Program-made: the position numbers and the translations under genes
Source of the DNA: Symbiodinium natans
Taxonomy: Eukaryota; Sar; Dinophyceae; Suessiales; Symbiodiniaceae
Direction: 5' to 3'
NCBI GenBank assembly: GCA_905221605.1
Contig: CAJNDS010000413.1
Coordinates: 250,001 to 314,000 of the forward strand
DNA: 64,000 nucleotides
Part shown: positions 20,010 to 33,762 of the stretch, in pieces
Numbering within the stretch: position 1 is the stretch's first letter
Layout of the letters: each line of letters opens with the position of its first letter
The notes under the pieces: model-generated
The model's input: the letters and a program-made list of their open reading frames with translations, nothing else
The model's database searches: none
What the model was told of the DNA's origin: nothing

Positions 20010-20612
20010 GCGCCCCGTAAAGGACAATTTGACAACACAGGCGCGCTTGGCCGAGGCTCTGCGTACATCGGCGGAGGCACTGGGTGGCGCTCCTGCAAGA
20101 GCTTGCGGAGACCGGCAGTGTGGGCCACTTCGCATAAGCTGCAAACTGTACGACATGCCACGATGCTTCTCCTGCCACAGAGGAGCAGGCGGAACGCTTG
20201 TCAAGCCCATTCGCTGCATCGGAACGAAGTCTGGCGCCCTGGCCATGGGAATCCAAATAACTCTTGGACTCACAAAGCGAAGGACATGCAACAGACACCA
20301 GGCCTTGCGTGCATCGCTGACGGAGCCACCTTGGCTCGCGTCGCAAATCGTTGGAACTTTTTTACCCGGCCCTGCTACTTTTTGTCACGTGAGGTCGCAC
20401 GATGTCACATGGGAAGCTCCAGAGCATCATCACATCAGCGTCCGATCTCTACGCGAAAGCTGCACTCCCTGAGGCCTTCTGAGTCCTGGGCCGTGACGCT
20501 GGACTCCTCGGCTGTCGCACTACTGCTAGAATCTGCTAGGTGTCTGACGAGGCATCCGCTCATCGGCAGGGCTTAGTCAGCCACGAAAGCGGGCTTTGCC
20601 AGACATTCATTC

Positions 20613-21388
20613 TTCATGAAGTGAACGTAAGGCCCATATTATTATATTGGGGCTTATAATGTACATCCTTTATGCCCCTATAATCATATTACGAACGAAG
20701 CGTGTTTTTATTACCTTCGTTCGTACTATAATTATGGGGACCGGGGAAAAGAGGTGAATTTCATGCCAGGTTGACAGCCCAATAATCCTAAAGTCTCAGC
20801 TTCATGGATACGTCCCCGAGAGAAAGGTGAATGAAGGGTTAAGAGCCCAGTCCAGTGAATACCAGGAGTATCCAGGAGTGAAGGATGTTGGCACTAAGGT
20901 TTACTATGAAGTGAAGAGAGTTGTACTATAACGAGCCCGCGAGGCATGAATATAATGAACGTAACGAGGACACCAGGCAAAGGATTATAGTGGCCGCCCG
21001 AAGTGTTACCTTAATGACCAGACAATTCATGAGTCATAAGATACTAGCCTGTGAAGTGAACACTAAAAGCCCCTACTATTATAATATCATATGGCAAGTT
21101 TACGCGTGTAATATAATGTTAATATGGGCTTTTGGGGGACACGGGCCCCCAAAACGACCTATAAAATATTTTATTTGGTGCACAAGTTTACAATTCAATA
21201 TTGTTTTATTTGGCTTTTTGTGGGGGCAGCGAACACCAGGCTGTTACCAAAGGCTAAGGCAAAACCACCCTTGACAGCCCACATCTGAAGGATCTCTCGA
21301 AGACTGTGATTGAATGGTTGATCTGGGGCTGAGTCTTAATGTCTGTTCACTTCACTCTTCACTAGTTCTATTTCTGGGTCTTGTTGTT
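20613..21388. other. AT-rich insertion with hairpins in duplication copy 1
   Basis: Copy 2 lacks this stretch: homology breaks after CTTTGCCAGACATTC and resumes at CAGCATCTCCCCGG. It is AT-rich (many ATATTATAAT words) in a GC-richer setting. It holds perfect inverted repeats ACGAACGAAG/CTTCGTTCGT (20691-20700 and 20715-20724) and TTTTGGGGG/CCCCCAAAA (21130-21138 and 21146-21154), plus a near-perfect pair around 20646-20681. Dinoflagellate mitochondrial DNA is known for such short hairpins in AT-rich non-coding sequence, so a nuclear copy of organelle DNA is possible. I matched no organelle gene. Confidence 0.6.
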
Positions 21389-21860
21389 GCCAGCATCTCC
21401 CCGGCGTGTTTGTCGTGTGTCATGCTGTGTCCGCAGCTACCGCTGGCCCAAAGTTGCAGCCAGTGCCGGAGCCAGTGCATCCCAAGGATCAAATGGCGGA
21501 GGCGGCGGCACCAACCTCCGCACTGAACGTGTGTGTGTGTGTGTGTGTCGTTCAGAAGTTAACGTAGCGGTGTGTGCGTGCTATTCGAGCCGATTCGACT
21601 AATTCGGCTCCCCTATCTCGCGTGAGCTTAACTCGAAAGGGCTCACAAGCACATTCAAGCTTTGCTTCGCCCCATAGTCCCGTTAAACGGCTGCAAAACA
21701 TGCTGCTGCTGTCTAGTCCGTGCAGATCTGCGCCCGTGGGTCCCGTGGGAGCTCAGGGCTCCAAACTCACCAACCTCGTGGGAAGCCTTGCAAGATATCA
21801 CCGGATTGAAAGCATGAGCGGGTAATCGTTGGCCCATATTGGCCCAACTACTGCCCAATG

Positions 21861-22953
21861 TCAACTAGAGGCAATGCCTCCGAGTTGCATTCGAAGGTTC
21901 TCACCTCTGATCTTGGCGATCTGATCGAGCGGCCCATCTGTAGAGGCCAGCTGCACGTTGTAGCCTTGCGCGGCATGCTGCGCGGCTTGCAGTAGAATAC
22001 AGAGGGACCATCCCAAGAGCGGGTCACTCAAAGCCGCCCGAAGTCTGTGCGCTGCCACGGAAGCCGAGCTTCCGACGGCCTGTAGCCTTGTCTAACAGCT
22101 GGATGGTTCCGCGAAGGCCGTTGAATGCGGGGAATTTCTGCAGTCCTTGGAGCCCGCAGGTCAAGGTGGCGCCGGCTTGAGCTTCCCCATCAAAGAACGC
22201 AAAGCCCCCGCATGTTCCCCTGGGCCTTCGATGACCACCTCTGTGCCAGGAGCAAACTCCTCGGTGTCTTGGTCACGTGGCGAGTGGCGAACGCTGGAAT
22301 CAAAACGATTGAATACGGCTCAATGCTACGGCTGGCCTTGTTGGCGACCTCCTCCGGAATCGGAGGTGTCGCCTTGACAGCTGGCTCTGCAGGAGGGGCA
22401 TCTGTGCCTCAGAGCCAGGGACGACGTGCACAGACATCGCTTGCGCATGGCTGCGGCTACAGCGCGGGATGTGCGACGCCCGGGCCTGCAACGCGGTCTT
22501 GTGCGCCTTGCATGGCTTCCTCCTGCAGGCGCTGCCCGAACCTCAAGGGATGCGAACAGCGGATTATTATTACTAAGACATGCAGCACAGGCCCGGAGGC
22601 GCATCCTGGCTGAACGGCAACTAGCCGGTGCGAAAGCTGCAAAACCCTGACCCGCCAACCGCAGGTCTCTCTGGAGTGTTTTGGAGAAGCTAGACGCGAC
22701 ACTACATCGACATGGTCACAGGTTGGCATATCTTGGCATCTCTGATCGAACTTGCGGCCCGGGTGCATGCCGTGCGGCATAGACTGGATGTTGCGCTGAT
22801 CCGCCACGCCCCTCTCCTGCCAGTATCTGCAGGTGTTCTTGCACACATTCCGGCGATTAGAGAAAAAGGCACCACAAGCTGCCGGAGCCCCACCTCGATG
22901 TGGATGAAAGTGTTCCGCACCTGGTAGAGGTTCGACGGCAACGCCGCGATCTC
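21861..22953 (-). pseudogene. Duplicated dinoflagellate-type gene, copy 1, exons with frameshift
   Basis: Exons parallel those of copy 2. One at 22894-22953 is intact (motif NTFIHIE). The next (about 22080-22265) lacks seven bases present in copy 2: copy 1 reads gccggcttgagc where copy 2 reads gccggcgaatgtcttgagc. This breaks the frame after SLMGKLK. The following exon (21880-21990; YNVQLAS and IRGENLRM) is still readable. The break and the large insertion nearby suggest this copy no longer makes the full protein. Confidence 0.6.
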
Positions 22954-24411
22954 CTGCAGACGCTCTGCCAGCAGCGAATGCTTGAGACCTCTTCTCGGAG
23001 CTGTGGTGCCGTGGCTACATCCCGGCTATCCTCAAAGGCACCGCCGGAGGCATCCTCTGTAGATTCGGGCGAAGTTGCTCCTAGGCACTCCAGGAGTGCG
23101 GGAGTGGCAGCGACGCAGGGTGATGAAGCTTGCCAAGGGGCCTGAAACGGCTGTTGACTGGTCCGAAGCACACTCCGTTCGCTGCCCTTCTCTGCAACCT
23201 TCCGCCAGGACCATCGGAGGGTGACAACATCTCATCGCCTGTACTAGTCACCAGTCTGCTAGTTTGGACGCCCAGACCTTCCTTTGCCAGGCCAGCTTTC
23301 AACGCTGCTGGGGTCTTGAAGAGATGGAGCCTGCCTTACCATGCAGCCGAGCAGAACTACACAGCACAGAACTACACACCATCGCTCAGCAGTCGATGCC
23401 GCAAGCACTTGAGAAGTTGAGAAGTGCAACCCTCTGAAGCCGTTCTCAGTGCAGCAGAGGCTCGTTCCTCCCCGAAGCCGTAGCTTTCACACTTGATCTC
23501 TGGATACTTCTCCGCAAGCTTCTTGGCCTGGCAGGTCTTGTTCGAGCTTCCATGCCTGCTGTGCTGCCTGCTGTGCTTCTTGCGACCGTCACGGGCGGCA
23601 GCGCCCCCCTCATGCTCACATCAGCTTGCATGAGCGTGTGCCGTCCTTGCCTGCTTGCGCTGCTCTGGATCCAAGGGCGGCAGCCGAAGCTCATTGCTAC
23701 TCCTGTGCGAAGCGCGAAGGGCACCACATCGCCACGTCACATGAAACGCGGCGTCTGCTGTTGCAGCCAGGTGGCACGTCGGCAAGGAAAGCTTCCAGCG
23801 CCTACACCAGGAAGCTCACAACTTGGGACTGCTTGCGAAATCCCGCGTACCTAGACAGACTTCGACTCGTAGGCTTCTGCCCAGTGGTGGCCTCCTCGAT
23901 GTTGAAGTCTTCTGGCTTTGGCTCCGTGGCCGCACCCTTCGCGGCGTCAGCCTGGGGCACATGAGTACCGGCACAACGCACGCTCCCGCTTGCCAGGCCG
24001 CTCGGGTGCCAGGCCTCCGTCATTCCAAGCTTAGGGAGCGAGGTGGCAGCTTCGCTGACCAAGAATCCTTGCCAGCATCTGAGCATCCGTTTCGCATCAC
24101 AGTTGCAAGATCACTGTGAAAAATCCAGCCACAGCAGCGTGCAGATCAGTGCTGGAGGGTCGTCGGGCCGGCCCTGCCACACAGCTGCTCTTGTGACGCT
24201 TGTGCTCAGCGCGTCCTTTTCACACCCCAGCACACCCGGCTCTCTCAGAAAAGCGTTTGCGCATGTACGCGCAGAGCCGCGAGGGCAAGCCTGGATCTGC
24301 GTGGATCTGCTGGAATGCGAGATGGAATGCCGTGAGCACTTGCCCTCAGGGCTCAAGGCTCACGTGCACCACACCCCTCACAGTGTCCTTGAATTCTCTG
24401 TGGAGCCAAAA

Positions 24412-26130
24412 TCAAAGACGTGCCAGGGACGCTGAACTTAGATGGTTTGCAGACATAACCAGCCAGGAGCTATGCTCGACGTGATTGCACGGCTTGCAAG
24501 GCATGCGTTCACCTTCTTCACTGCTTCGCCTGCTTACATTCTTTTTGAGCTCCGTCTTGTCCGTGTTCATTTGTTTCGGTCTGTTGAGCTCTGACTTAGG
24601 CCCGACAACACTTGGTCGCAGGCCTCCGTGGTCTTACTGACTCGGCCCACTGCTTTACCGCGGGCTTCGCCCCACGATGGAGATGATGCTCGGTTCCCGA
24701 GATGCATTCAAAATACAACTCTATCCCACACCTGCATGAAGTCAAAGGAGCAGGGAATGCAAGAGTCTGGGCAATTCAGCAGAAGCCCTGTTCCTGCACT
24801 TTCTGCATGTCAAAACACCTCTTTCATGTCAAGCAAAAGATCTGCGATTGAGCTGTCATTGCCCAGGAGAAAGCTCTTTTAACGCAAGCGGAAGATATGC
24901 GCCGCCTTCCCTCCTCTATCTCCAGTCCTCTTCCAGCGTGTACATCTGGACTCAACATCAGTGCATGCGTACACTGCATCACACTTGACGTCCATCAGGC
25001 TCTGTGTCGGTGGATTCCAATTTCCCCCCCCCCCCCCTGTGCTGTCTCACGAAGTTCTTTGCGGATGATTCCTTGCAGGCACGGAGCCTTCAGCAGATGC
25101 AACTGGGCTTTCAACAGATGCACCTGGGTGTTCAACAGATGTACCTTGGCCAGCCTGAGTGCATCACAGCTCTCAGACTGCCCAAGGGATCTCAAGGGAT
25201 CACTGGGATGAAGACTTGAAGTGGAAAATAGGGCTGACAAGGCCCCAAAGAAAATTCTCGAATTCAGCAATGCGGCTGACAAATAAATTGCAGCCTCTTT
25301 ACATAATTTCTTGCCCCTTGCGTGACTGACTGAAGTTAAGCCTCCACGACAAAAAGGTCTGGGTTGCGTGGGAACATGACCACCCATCCCTGAGTTGCAG
25401 GCATCTACAACACCACGGCCTACACTTGCATGGACTCTGCCACGCCAAAGCCTCCAAGAAGAGAGCCCAAGCCTGCATGACTACGATTTAACGTGCGTGT
25501 GCCCTCACATTACACCATATGCCATAGCAGCCTGCCTGCAACCCCGCGAAGTAGCATGTCCTGGCCTGCACAAGAGGCCAGGCCAAGGGCGAAGCAAAGC
25601 CGAGGTTGAGGATTGTGAATGCGTCAAGCTGGGACCCTAGACAGGGCTGGCCTGGTGCCTTCGACCCATCGCTTGCAGCTTCCTGACCTCCTCACTGCCG
25701 AATGCTGTACAGTTATTTTTGAGCTCATCTGCCTTGCAAGCGTCGTTAACAGACTTCGGACATGGCATGCCCTACCACGATCCCAGCACCCCAGAGTTAG
25801 AGCTGCATGCACATGTCACAGAACTGTGCGTCCTCCGTTTGCTTTCCCTGGCCGTAGGTTCAGGCTCAGGGCCATCAATGCCGGTGCAATGTAGATTAAC
25901 AGCGATGCCTCAGCTGTGGCAACAAGCTGTCGATTTGAATTTGGTCATCTTCGAACACCTAAAATTCAAGGGCCCCCCCCGGCCCGCCCGACTCCCCCAG
26001 GCGGCCTGTGCTTTTGCCCGATCCCGGCCGCTGAATTGACGATCGACCCCCGAGCTCAACACCATCTATGGAGCCCCAGAGTTGCGGATCTGCCGGACAA
26101 TCACACACAGGTACACCGACGGAGAGAGAA
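24412..26130. other. No gene recognised
   Basis: Only short frames. There is an 18-bp triplicated phrase at about 25091-25155 (encoding LQQMQLG-like repeats on the plus strand) and a run of C at about 25025-25038. Confidence 0.45.
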
Positions 26131-26136
26131 GATGCA

Positions 26137-27835
<1,699 letters not shown>

Positions 27836-28130
27836 CGCGAATGCGCACACTAGCACGCTCGCACGCACTTTTCTGAGATTCTGTACTTTTTCCTCAATCG
27901 TGCCTGGATAGCGCCTGGACAACGCAGCCCCAACCATCCCAAACTTGGCTTCGGCGACTCTGGAGTTCGGCACACGCAAGGCGTGCAAGCGTGAAGTGCA
28001 GCACAATCCAGCCGAGCACAACACAGCACAGCACAGCAATGTGCTCGGATCTTGTCTCAGGCCCGTATCCGCCGACCCCGCTGTCGGCGTGAAATCCCGA
28101 AAGGTTCCTGTGCCAGGCATGCCCACACCC
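27836..28130. other. No gene recognised
   Basis: Short unique sequence between simple repeats; nothing identifiable. Confidence 0.4.
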
Positions 28131-28745
28131 GCGCTGCCATTCCCAAACCCGCGCTGCTCCCCCGCCCTCCCCTATACCCGCTCCCCCCCTCCATTCCCCC
28201 CGCCTGCCCGCCCGACGCCTTCAAGCCCAAACCGCCTCCCCCCGCCCACCCCTAGCCCCACCCCGCCCCCGCCCTCCTAGAAATCTTTTACGGGCTCCAA
28301 CAGCCCACCCCTACGCCTTCAAGCCCCACCCCGCCCCTACGCCCGCCCTCCTCTTCAGAAATCTCTAACGCATGCCCAAACCCCGCCCCCGCTCCCCCAC
28401 CCTCCTTCAAAAGAAATCTTCCCTCCACCCCGCCCCTACACCGCCCTTCTTCTTCAAAAGAAATGGGGTCCAAACCCCCCGCTGCTTAGACCCCCCCCCC
28501 CCCGTTCCCGTTCCCCCCCCACCCCGACTCCCTCCACCTTCATGTCAAAATGCCCAAACCCCCGCTGCTCCCCCCCCCCACACCCCCCACTCCCTCGCCC
28601 GCCACGCCCTCCCACCCCTCCGCCTTCAAGCCCCACCCCCCTTCAACGCATGCTCAAAACCCTGTTACTCCCCCCGTTTCCCCTTACCCGCTCCCCCCCC
28701 TCCCCGCCCCTACGCCTTCAAGCCCAAACCCCCACTGCTCCCCTG
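28131..28745. repeat. C-rich degenerate minisatellite
   Basis: Phrases such as CGCCTTCAAGCCC-AAACC/CACC recur near 28229, 28314, 28620 and 28712, and CCCAAACCC-CGCTGCTCCC near 28144, 28552 and 28728. C-runs of up to about 13 occur. Proline-rich open frames are by-products. Confidence 0.85.
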
Positions 28746-28749
28746 CTAT

Positions 28750-29110
28750 GACAGGCGCGAGGGCAGTCTGCAATGGCACTGGCAAGACTTGCAATCTGCA
28801 CGCCTTTAGTTCCTCGCAAGCCACGCGGATTTGACTCGGCCTGGATTTGGGAGAACTGCTCGGGGTCGGCGGCATTGGCGGCAGCCATTAAATCGGGCAG
28901 CGCGAGGTCCCCAAAGGACCGAGCAAATGCGGACCTTTTAGCCCGGGTCGTCCCGGGAATAGCCTTGCTGGCCTCTGGCCTTCTGCGAAGCAGAATTAGG
29001 CCGGACGCCAGTGCCGCCGACCCCCGCGTGCCGCCGGTGAACGGTTTTTTTTTCGTGGTTTTTTGCGTCGCCACGGAGGCCCCCAGAGGGCGCGCATCAT
29101 GAGCATCAGC
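28750..29110 (-). other. Possible coding exon, unidentified
   Basis: The minus strand is open with a protein-like composition (for example PFTGGTRGSAALASG and FGDLALPDLMAAANAADPEQ), but the plus strand is open as well. It lies downstream of the amino-acid transporter and could be a later exon or a separate gene. I recognise no family. Confidence 0.25.
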
Positions 29111-29165
29111 GGGTCCAGCCCGGCACCCCCAGGCGCGCATCAGGAGCATCAGGCGGCTCCCGGGG

Positions 29166-29642
29166 CTTCTTATTCTGCTTCTTCTTCTTTCTTTTATTAT
29201 TATTCCTTTTCTTCTTTCTTTTCTTCTTATTAAACTTATTCTTTTCATTATTCTGTATTTTCTTCTTATTATTATTCTTCTTCTTCTGTTTCTTATCCTT
29301 TCGTTCTTCTTATTTTCCTTCTCTTCTTCTTCTTTTTCTTCCTTTACCCTTTCTTCTTGTTATTATTATTTCTTTTCTTTTCTTCTTCTTCGTTTATGAT
29401 TCTTTCTCTTCTTCTTCTTCTTCTTCTTCTTCTTCTTCTTCTTCTTCTTCTTCTTCTTCTTCTGTTTCTTCTTCTTTCTCTTCTCCTTCTTGTTGTTCTT
29501 CTTCATCTTCTTCATCTTCTTTCTTTTCTTCTTCTTTTTCTTCTATTTTCTTCTTCTTATTTTCTTCTTCTTCTTTTCTTCTTCTTCTTCTTTCTCTTCT
29601 TCTTTCTCTTCTTCTTCTTTTTTCTTTTTCTCTTTCTTCTTG
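29166..29642. repeat. Pyrimidine tract, mostly (TTC)n
   Basis: About 475 bases almost free of purines apart from scattered A and G, with a pure (TTC) run at about 29408-29462. The minus strand is a polypurine GAA tract that could form triplex DNA. Confidence 0.95.
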
Positions 29643-29780
29643 ATTACGTCCCGACTCCCTGCGCCCACTAAACCCCTAAACCCAAACCCGAGTCTCAGCT
29701 TTCAGACGGCCAGGCCGGCCCGTGCCGCAAGGCCTGTAGATAGGCTTCTGAATCTGCACCTTCTGCGTTCCGAGGCACGC

Positions 29781-31868
29781 CGAGTGCACCCCCCAAAGCG
29801 GAGGTCTTGTCCAAACCGAAGCCAGGAAACGAGGCCAACGCCACGGAGAGCCCCACCGAGGCCACCGCAGCCAGCGCCTCAGCTCCAAGACCGCGCCCCT
29901 TTCGTTTAACAAAAGCAATGGTTTGTTCTGAGACTATTTGCGGCTTTTTCTCAGGTGTATTCACTTTCTTCGCATCTGCCGTCCGGGCGCGTGCTCTTCG
30001 ACCCATTTTGGAAGGCCCAGGACTTCCACAGCCGTTTTCCGAAAGCAGCGCTCGAGAAGCGGGAACTCAAAGAGCACGCACAGGCCGAGGCCTCTCCAAA
30101 TGGGCCCATCCAACTGATACCATTCCTACGTGATACACTTGAATACACAACTGTTTAAAGTTTAAACAGTGTCGCACACGGCCAAATCGCTGATAAACTT
30201 CCGAGCTCAGCCCCGGCCTACCCTTGCCACGGCAACCAAAGGGTCAGCTGCGGAGTAGCTGTTAAGGATGGAGGCGCCTGGGCAAAGTAGACATGCGCAA
30301 ACTGTTTGCAGCCAGCACGAGTGCTATGGCCAGCCTGCATGAGCACCAAACGTCTCGAAGCCTGCCATGGTGATGACCCAGAAGATCAAGCCTGGCAAGA
30401 CTCTCCCAGGCACAAAGTACAGACTCCACAGTAGCAGGGCCCCCGGTTCAAATCGGTGCATGGCAACGGCCTGATAAGGCAAAGGCTGTGGTGGTGACTG
30501 TCGCGAGTTGTGGGAGCCGGCTTGTCCGCCCTCTGGCATCTGGCTGTGGCTCCAGCTCGTTGAAGATGGTAGGCGCATTGAAATGTGCAGAGAAAGCATT
30601 CGACAGAATGGCTGCGAAGATGCAGATTTGCTGGAACAAGAGGTTGTCGTTGGGCTGCGATGGCGCCTGGGTCTTTGTCAGAAGATCCAGGGTTGTTTTT
30701 GCATCACTGTAGAAGCTTCCTCCCAGCTCATAGGACCCGTCGAACCAACGTAAGAGCATCATCAGTGCGAGAATGCTGACGCCCAGGAGTCCCAGAACTG
30801 AAGCGAAGGCCAAAGGCGAGAGGGATGGCAGCAAGCACAATGGAAGGAGAACACAGGATGAGATGCCCCCGAGCAACATCTCCTTGGGAACCATGTCCTG
30901 GCCCATTGACATCAACAACTGCGAGGCTGTGTCTCCAATCACGGAGACGCAAGCCACCATGCCAGTGAAGCTGCAAATCACGGACGCCGCGCTTGGCATC
31001 CATGCAAACTGGCGGCCAAGAGCCTTTGTCCAAGCCTGCAGGCGTAAGTCGGCGAGGGCGGCTAGGGCGGCTAGGGCGACTAGGGCGGCTAGGGCGGCTA
31101 GGCGAGTCGTGGGTTTGGTGATGCCATGTGACGCCGCCCCGATTCACAAAGTGTTTTCGGAGGCCACGAGCCGGCCTGGAAAGGATGGTGCGAGCCTCGC
31201 CGGCTATCATGCGACGCATGTGACTCTCTGAGCTTTGTATTTCGAGCATTGTCGAGCGACATCAAGCTCTGCGAACGTCCATTCGTACCGATTCAGCTAC
31301 ACTGTACTACAGTTCTGGGCGATTGAACAAATGCAAGCGTGCAGTGCAGGATCACGCGGTCTAGCTTAGGTAAGGCTTAGGCATTGGTGAGATTACAGTC
31401 GCCAGCTGATTGCACAGGATGGAGAGGCCTGGGGGTGCGTGCAAATTCAAGCGGCTTTCCAGACTTCCTCAGAAATGTTAGTGCGTGCTTCGTCGACATT
31501 CCAAACATGGGTCTAGAACGCATGCTACAGCTACCAGCAGCTGAGGCTCAACGCTTGTGATACCTGTAGCTGGAACAGATGGGGCTCGGCGCCTCTTGGT
31601 ATGTGCGAGATCCGGTGCGCTCACACACCTCGCCAATGAGGTAGAAGCCGTAGGCATTCAGGGCACCAAAGATCACGTACAGGAGCAAGAGCACTGAGAC
31701 ATTCGTATCATGAGTACCTACTCCAGAGCTAGAAGCTGCATCTAACACCTTGGCTGCTCCGGAGGGCAACGAGAGCACGCCAGCACCCACGATGTTTTTA
31801 GCCAAATTGGCCGTACTTGCTGCCGTGGACGAGTCGGCGGACCTGAGAGAAAGGGGCGGCTGACTCAC
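29781..31868 (-). CDS. Amino-acid transporter of the Aa_trans (SLC38/AVT) family, split gene
   Basis: Exon model: 31868-31593, 31035-30471, 30361-30335, 30277-30218, 30091 to about 29965, and 29882-29781. Exon 1 starts MSQPPLSL and contains TANLAKNIVGAGVLSLPSG, the diagnostic first helix of the family, which exchanges amino acids with H+ or Na+. The join TYQE|AWTKALGRQF reproduces the usual loop after helix 2. Exon 2 carries several helices (MVACVSVIGDTASQLL, CIFAAILSNAFSAHFNAPTI). The 27-bp exon gives GFETFGAHA, exon 4 gives ILNSYSAADPLVAVAR, exon 5 gives GLGLCVLFEFPL, and exon 6 the last helix (AAVASVGLSVALASFPG). Donors of introns 1-4 read GC and all acceptors AG, with phases that agree. 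The true C-terminus is not located. The substrate and the membrane it sits in are unknown. Confidence 0.85.
31050..31103. repeat. 9-bp tandem repeat (GGCGGCTAG)n in transporter intron 1
   Basis: Five to six units of GGCGGCTAG with one GGCGACTAG variant, just inside the 3' end of the 557-bp first intron. Confidence 0.85.
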
Positions 31869-33249
31869 AGCAACACCGCAGTGATGTTGACGTATGTTGA
31901 GGAGTAGTATTTTGAGGAGTAGTTGGGACTGCTTCAGATGCCGACGAGCTAAGTTGGGGGTTTGCCGCTATCTTGTGCAGCAGCGGAACATGGGCGACAC
32001 CGACTCCTTCAAGATCTGGGGCGGGAGCACAAAGACGTTGTTCGCGCCAGCGGCTGCCTGATGCCTGACTTGCAGCAGCGCAGCCACCACAAGGGCCACA
32101 AGGAAGAGCGTGCCGCTCCTGGCCCTTCGCAACCTCCACGCCATGTTTGGTGCCCCACTGAAGTGCCCGCAAGCACCCGTCCAAGTGACCGAGTGCTGAG
32201 TATTGCTGAGACACCCAGCTATGTACAGATTAACTGAAACTAAGGGCACAGAGCCAAGAGTTCGGCGTCGTAGAAAAAGTTGAAACATGAAACGCATGCG
32301 AGAGACAGAAAAACTGAATGTCATGTCCGTATTATAGCCGTGCATGACATGCTGAGCACGGAATATGCAGCTGGAGGGCTCCGACCAGGGTCTGTATCAA
32401 GCTGCAAAATGTTGGGAGGCTACGCGTAGTCAATCGCACGTTGACACTCTCTCACCTCTTACACCTCTGCAGCAGGCCCTCGTTTTTGAGATGAGGCTTC
32501 AGCGCTGGGGTGCGTGCAAGCATGTGACGATGACTGAAGCCTTCTCGGCAGAAGCCCTCAAACCGTTCAGGCTACCACAAAGCACGGGTGAAAATGACAA
32601 GGCTTGTCGAGGACGCTTCAGCATCGTGGCGGAGGGTCTCGGGGAACACCCCTACTGCGCCATCGCAACCTTCAATCTGCAGCCTTCGTAAATGCCTGTC
32701 GACCTTGCCTACATCGAAAACATCGCGCAACCCTCCCGCGACCCGCGCAGCTCCCACGCCGCTAGTGGGCGTCATTGCCGGGGTGTCCCCACAAAGTCCG
32801 CGATCAGTAACCAAAAGCGACATTCGCCAGGGTCTCCTTCGCCCTCCCGGCCCAGAATTTCGACCAGGCGGGCACGGAGGAAAGAGGCTTTGCCGATTGC
32901 TGAGTGGCACGGGCCCCTACAAGCCTACAAGGCCTTCCTCAGAATGCCGACGATGTGCGAAGCCAAATGCCAGTACATCTCTGCGTCTGCATCCACAATC
33001 CGATTTCTTCTGGGTGGACCCCAACGGTGCAATCACTCAGCCCTCCTATGGGCCTATGGGAAAAACTAGTGAAGCATGCTCAGCTCTGAATCAAGTTGAG
33101 AGCAGATTCCGTGGGCTTGGAGGCCCCTTAGTATGCGAAGACATGGCTCAATGAAAAGATGGCACGTGGCTCGATCTCAATATATCTCAATCATCTCAAT
33201 CATTCTTCTGGGCGTGACTGTACTGTAGCTGGAACTAGCGAGGCAGTTA
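31869..33249. other. No gene recognised
   Basis: Upstream of the transporter start. Open frames of up to 188 codons exist on the plus strand near 32588-33154 but show no motif, and the opposite strand is open as well. Confidence 0.4.
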
Positions 33250-33450
33250 CTAGCAGGCCCAGGCGCGAATTCGATAAGTCACAAAGCTGTGCGCATACTC
33301 CTCAGCTGCCCCAGGAGGCATGAGTCTGTGCCACTCGACCCGCTCGCACAGCTGATGAAGCTCTGACCACGTGGGCCAGACGGCCCCGATGCGGTCCGAA
33401 GTCCAAACGTTCCGCCAAGGCGCCAATTCGGATTCGGTCGAAATACGATG
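33250..33450 (-). other. Possible terminal exon, unidentified
   Basis: The minus strand ends WSELHQLCERVEWHRL...FVTYRIRAWAC before a stop at 33250. Trp-, Glu- and Arg-rich composition looks protein-like, but the family is unknown and the upstream splice site is unclear. Confidence 0.3.
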
Positions 33451-33762
33451 GTCAGCGCGCTGCATACTTTACCGGAGGCGGAACGGGAGGATACCTTGGA
33501 GACACGAAGCCCCCAACCCTGAAGCTTGAAAGTCCAGTTCGAAGTGGATGTGCCCTCCCCCACCGCACAGGCAGAGTCTAGTATCCCCACTACTACTGGC
33601 AATTTGCAGGTGAGTTGCGAGTGTGCTGGATGGACGTACGGATCGTACTGGCCCTTGGTGCGACGTCTATGAACAACTTTGCTGCTTGTTCCGGCGCAAG
33701 GTGCTTGTCCATTCTAACAATCGACATCCGAAGGCTCAAAAACTAGTTACCAGCCGGGAGCG

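Larger units (their letters stand above)
20010..24411. repeat. Segmental duplication, copy 1
   Basis: It matches 33763-37529 in the same orientation. From 23478 to 24411 the two copies run at a constant offset of 13118 without an indel and appear nearly identical. Toward the left end they differ by many substitutions and indels. Copy 1 has an extra ~775 bp at 20613-21388. The left limit coincides with the N gap, so the true end is unknown. Confidence 0.95.
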
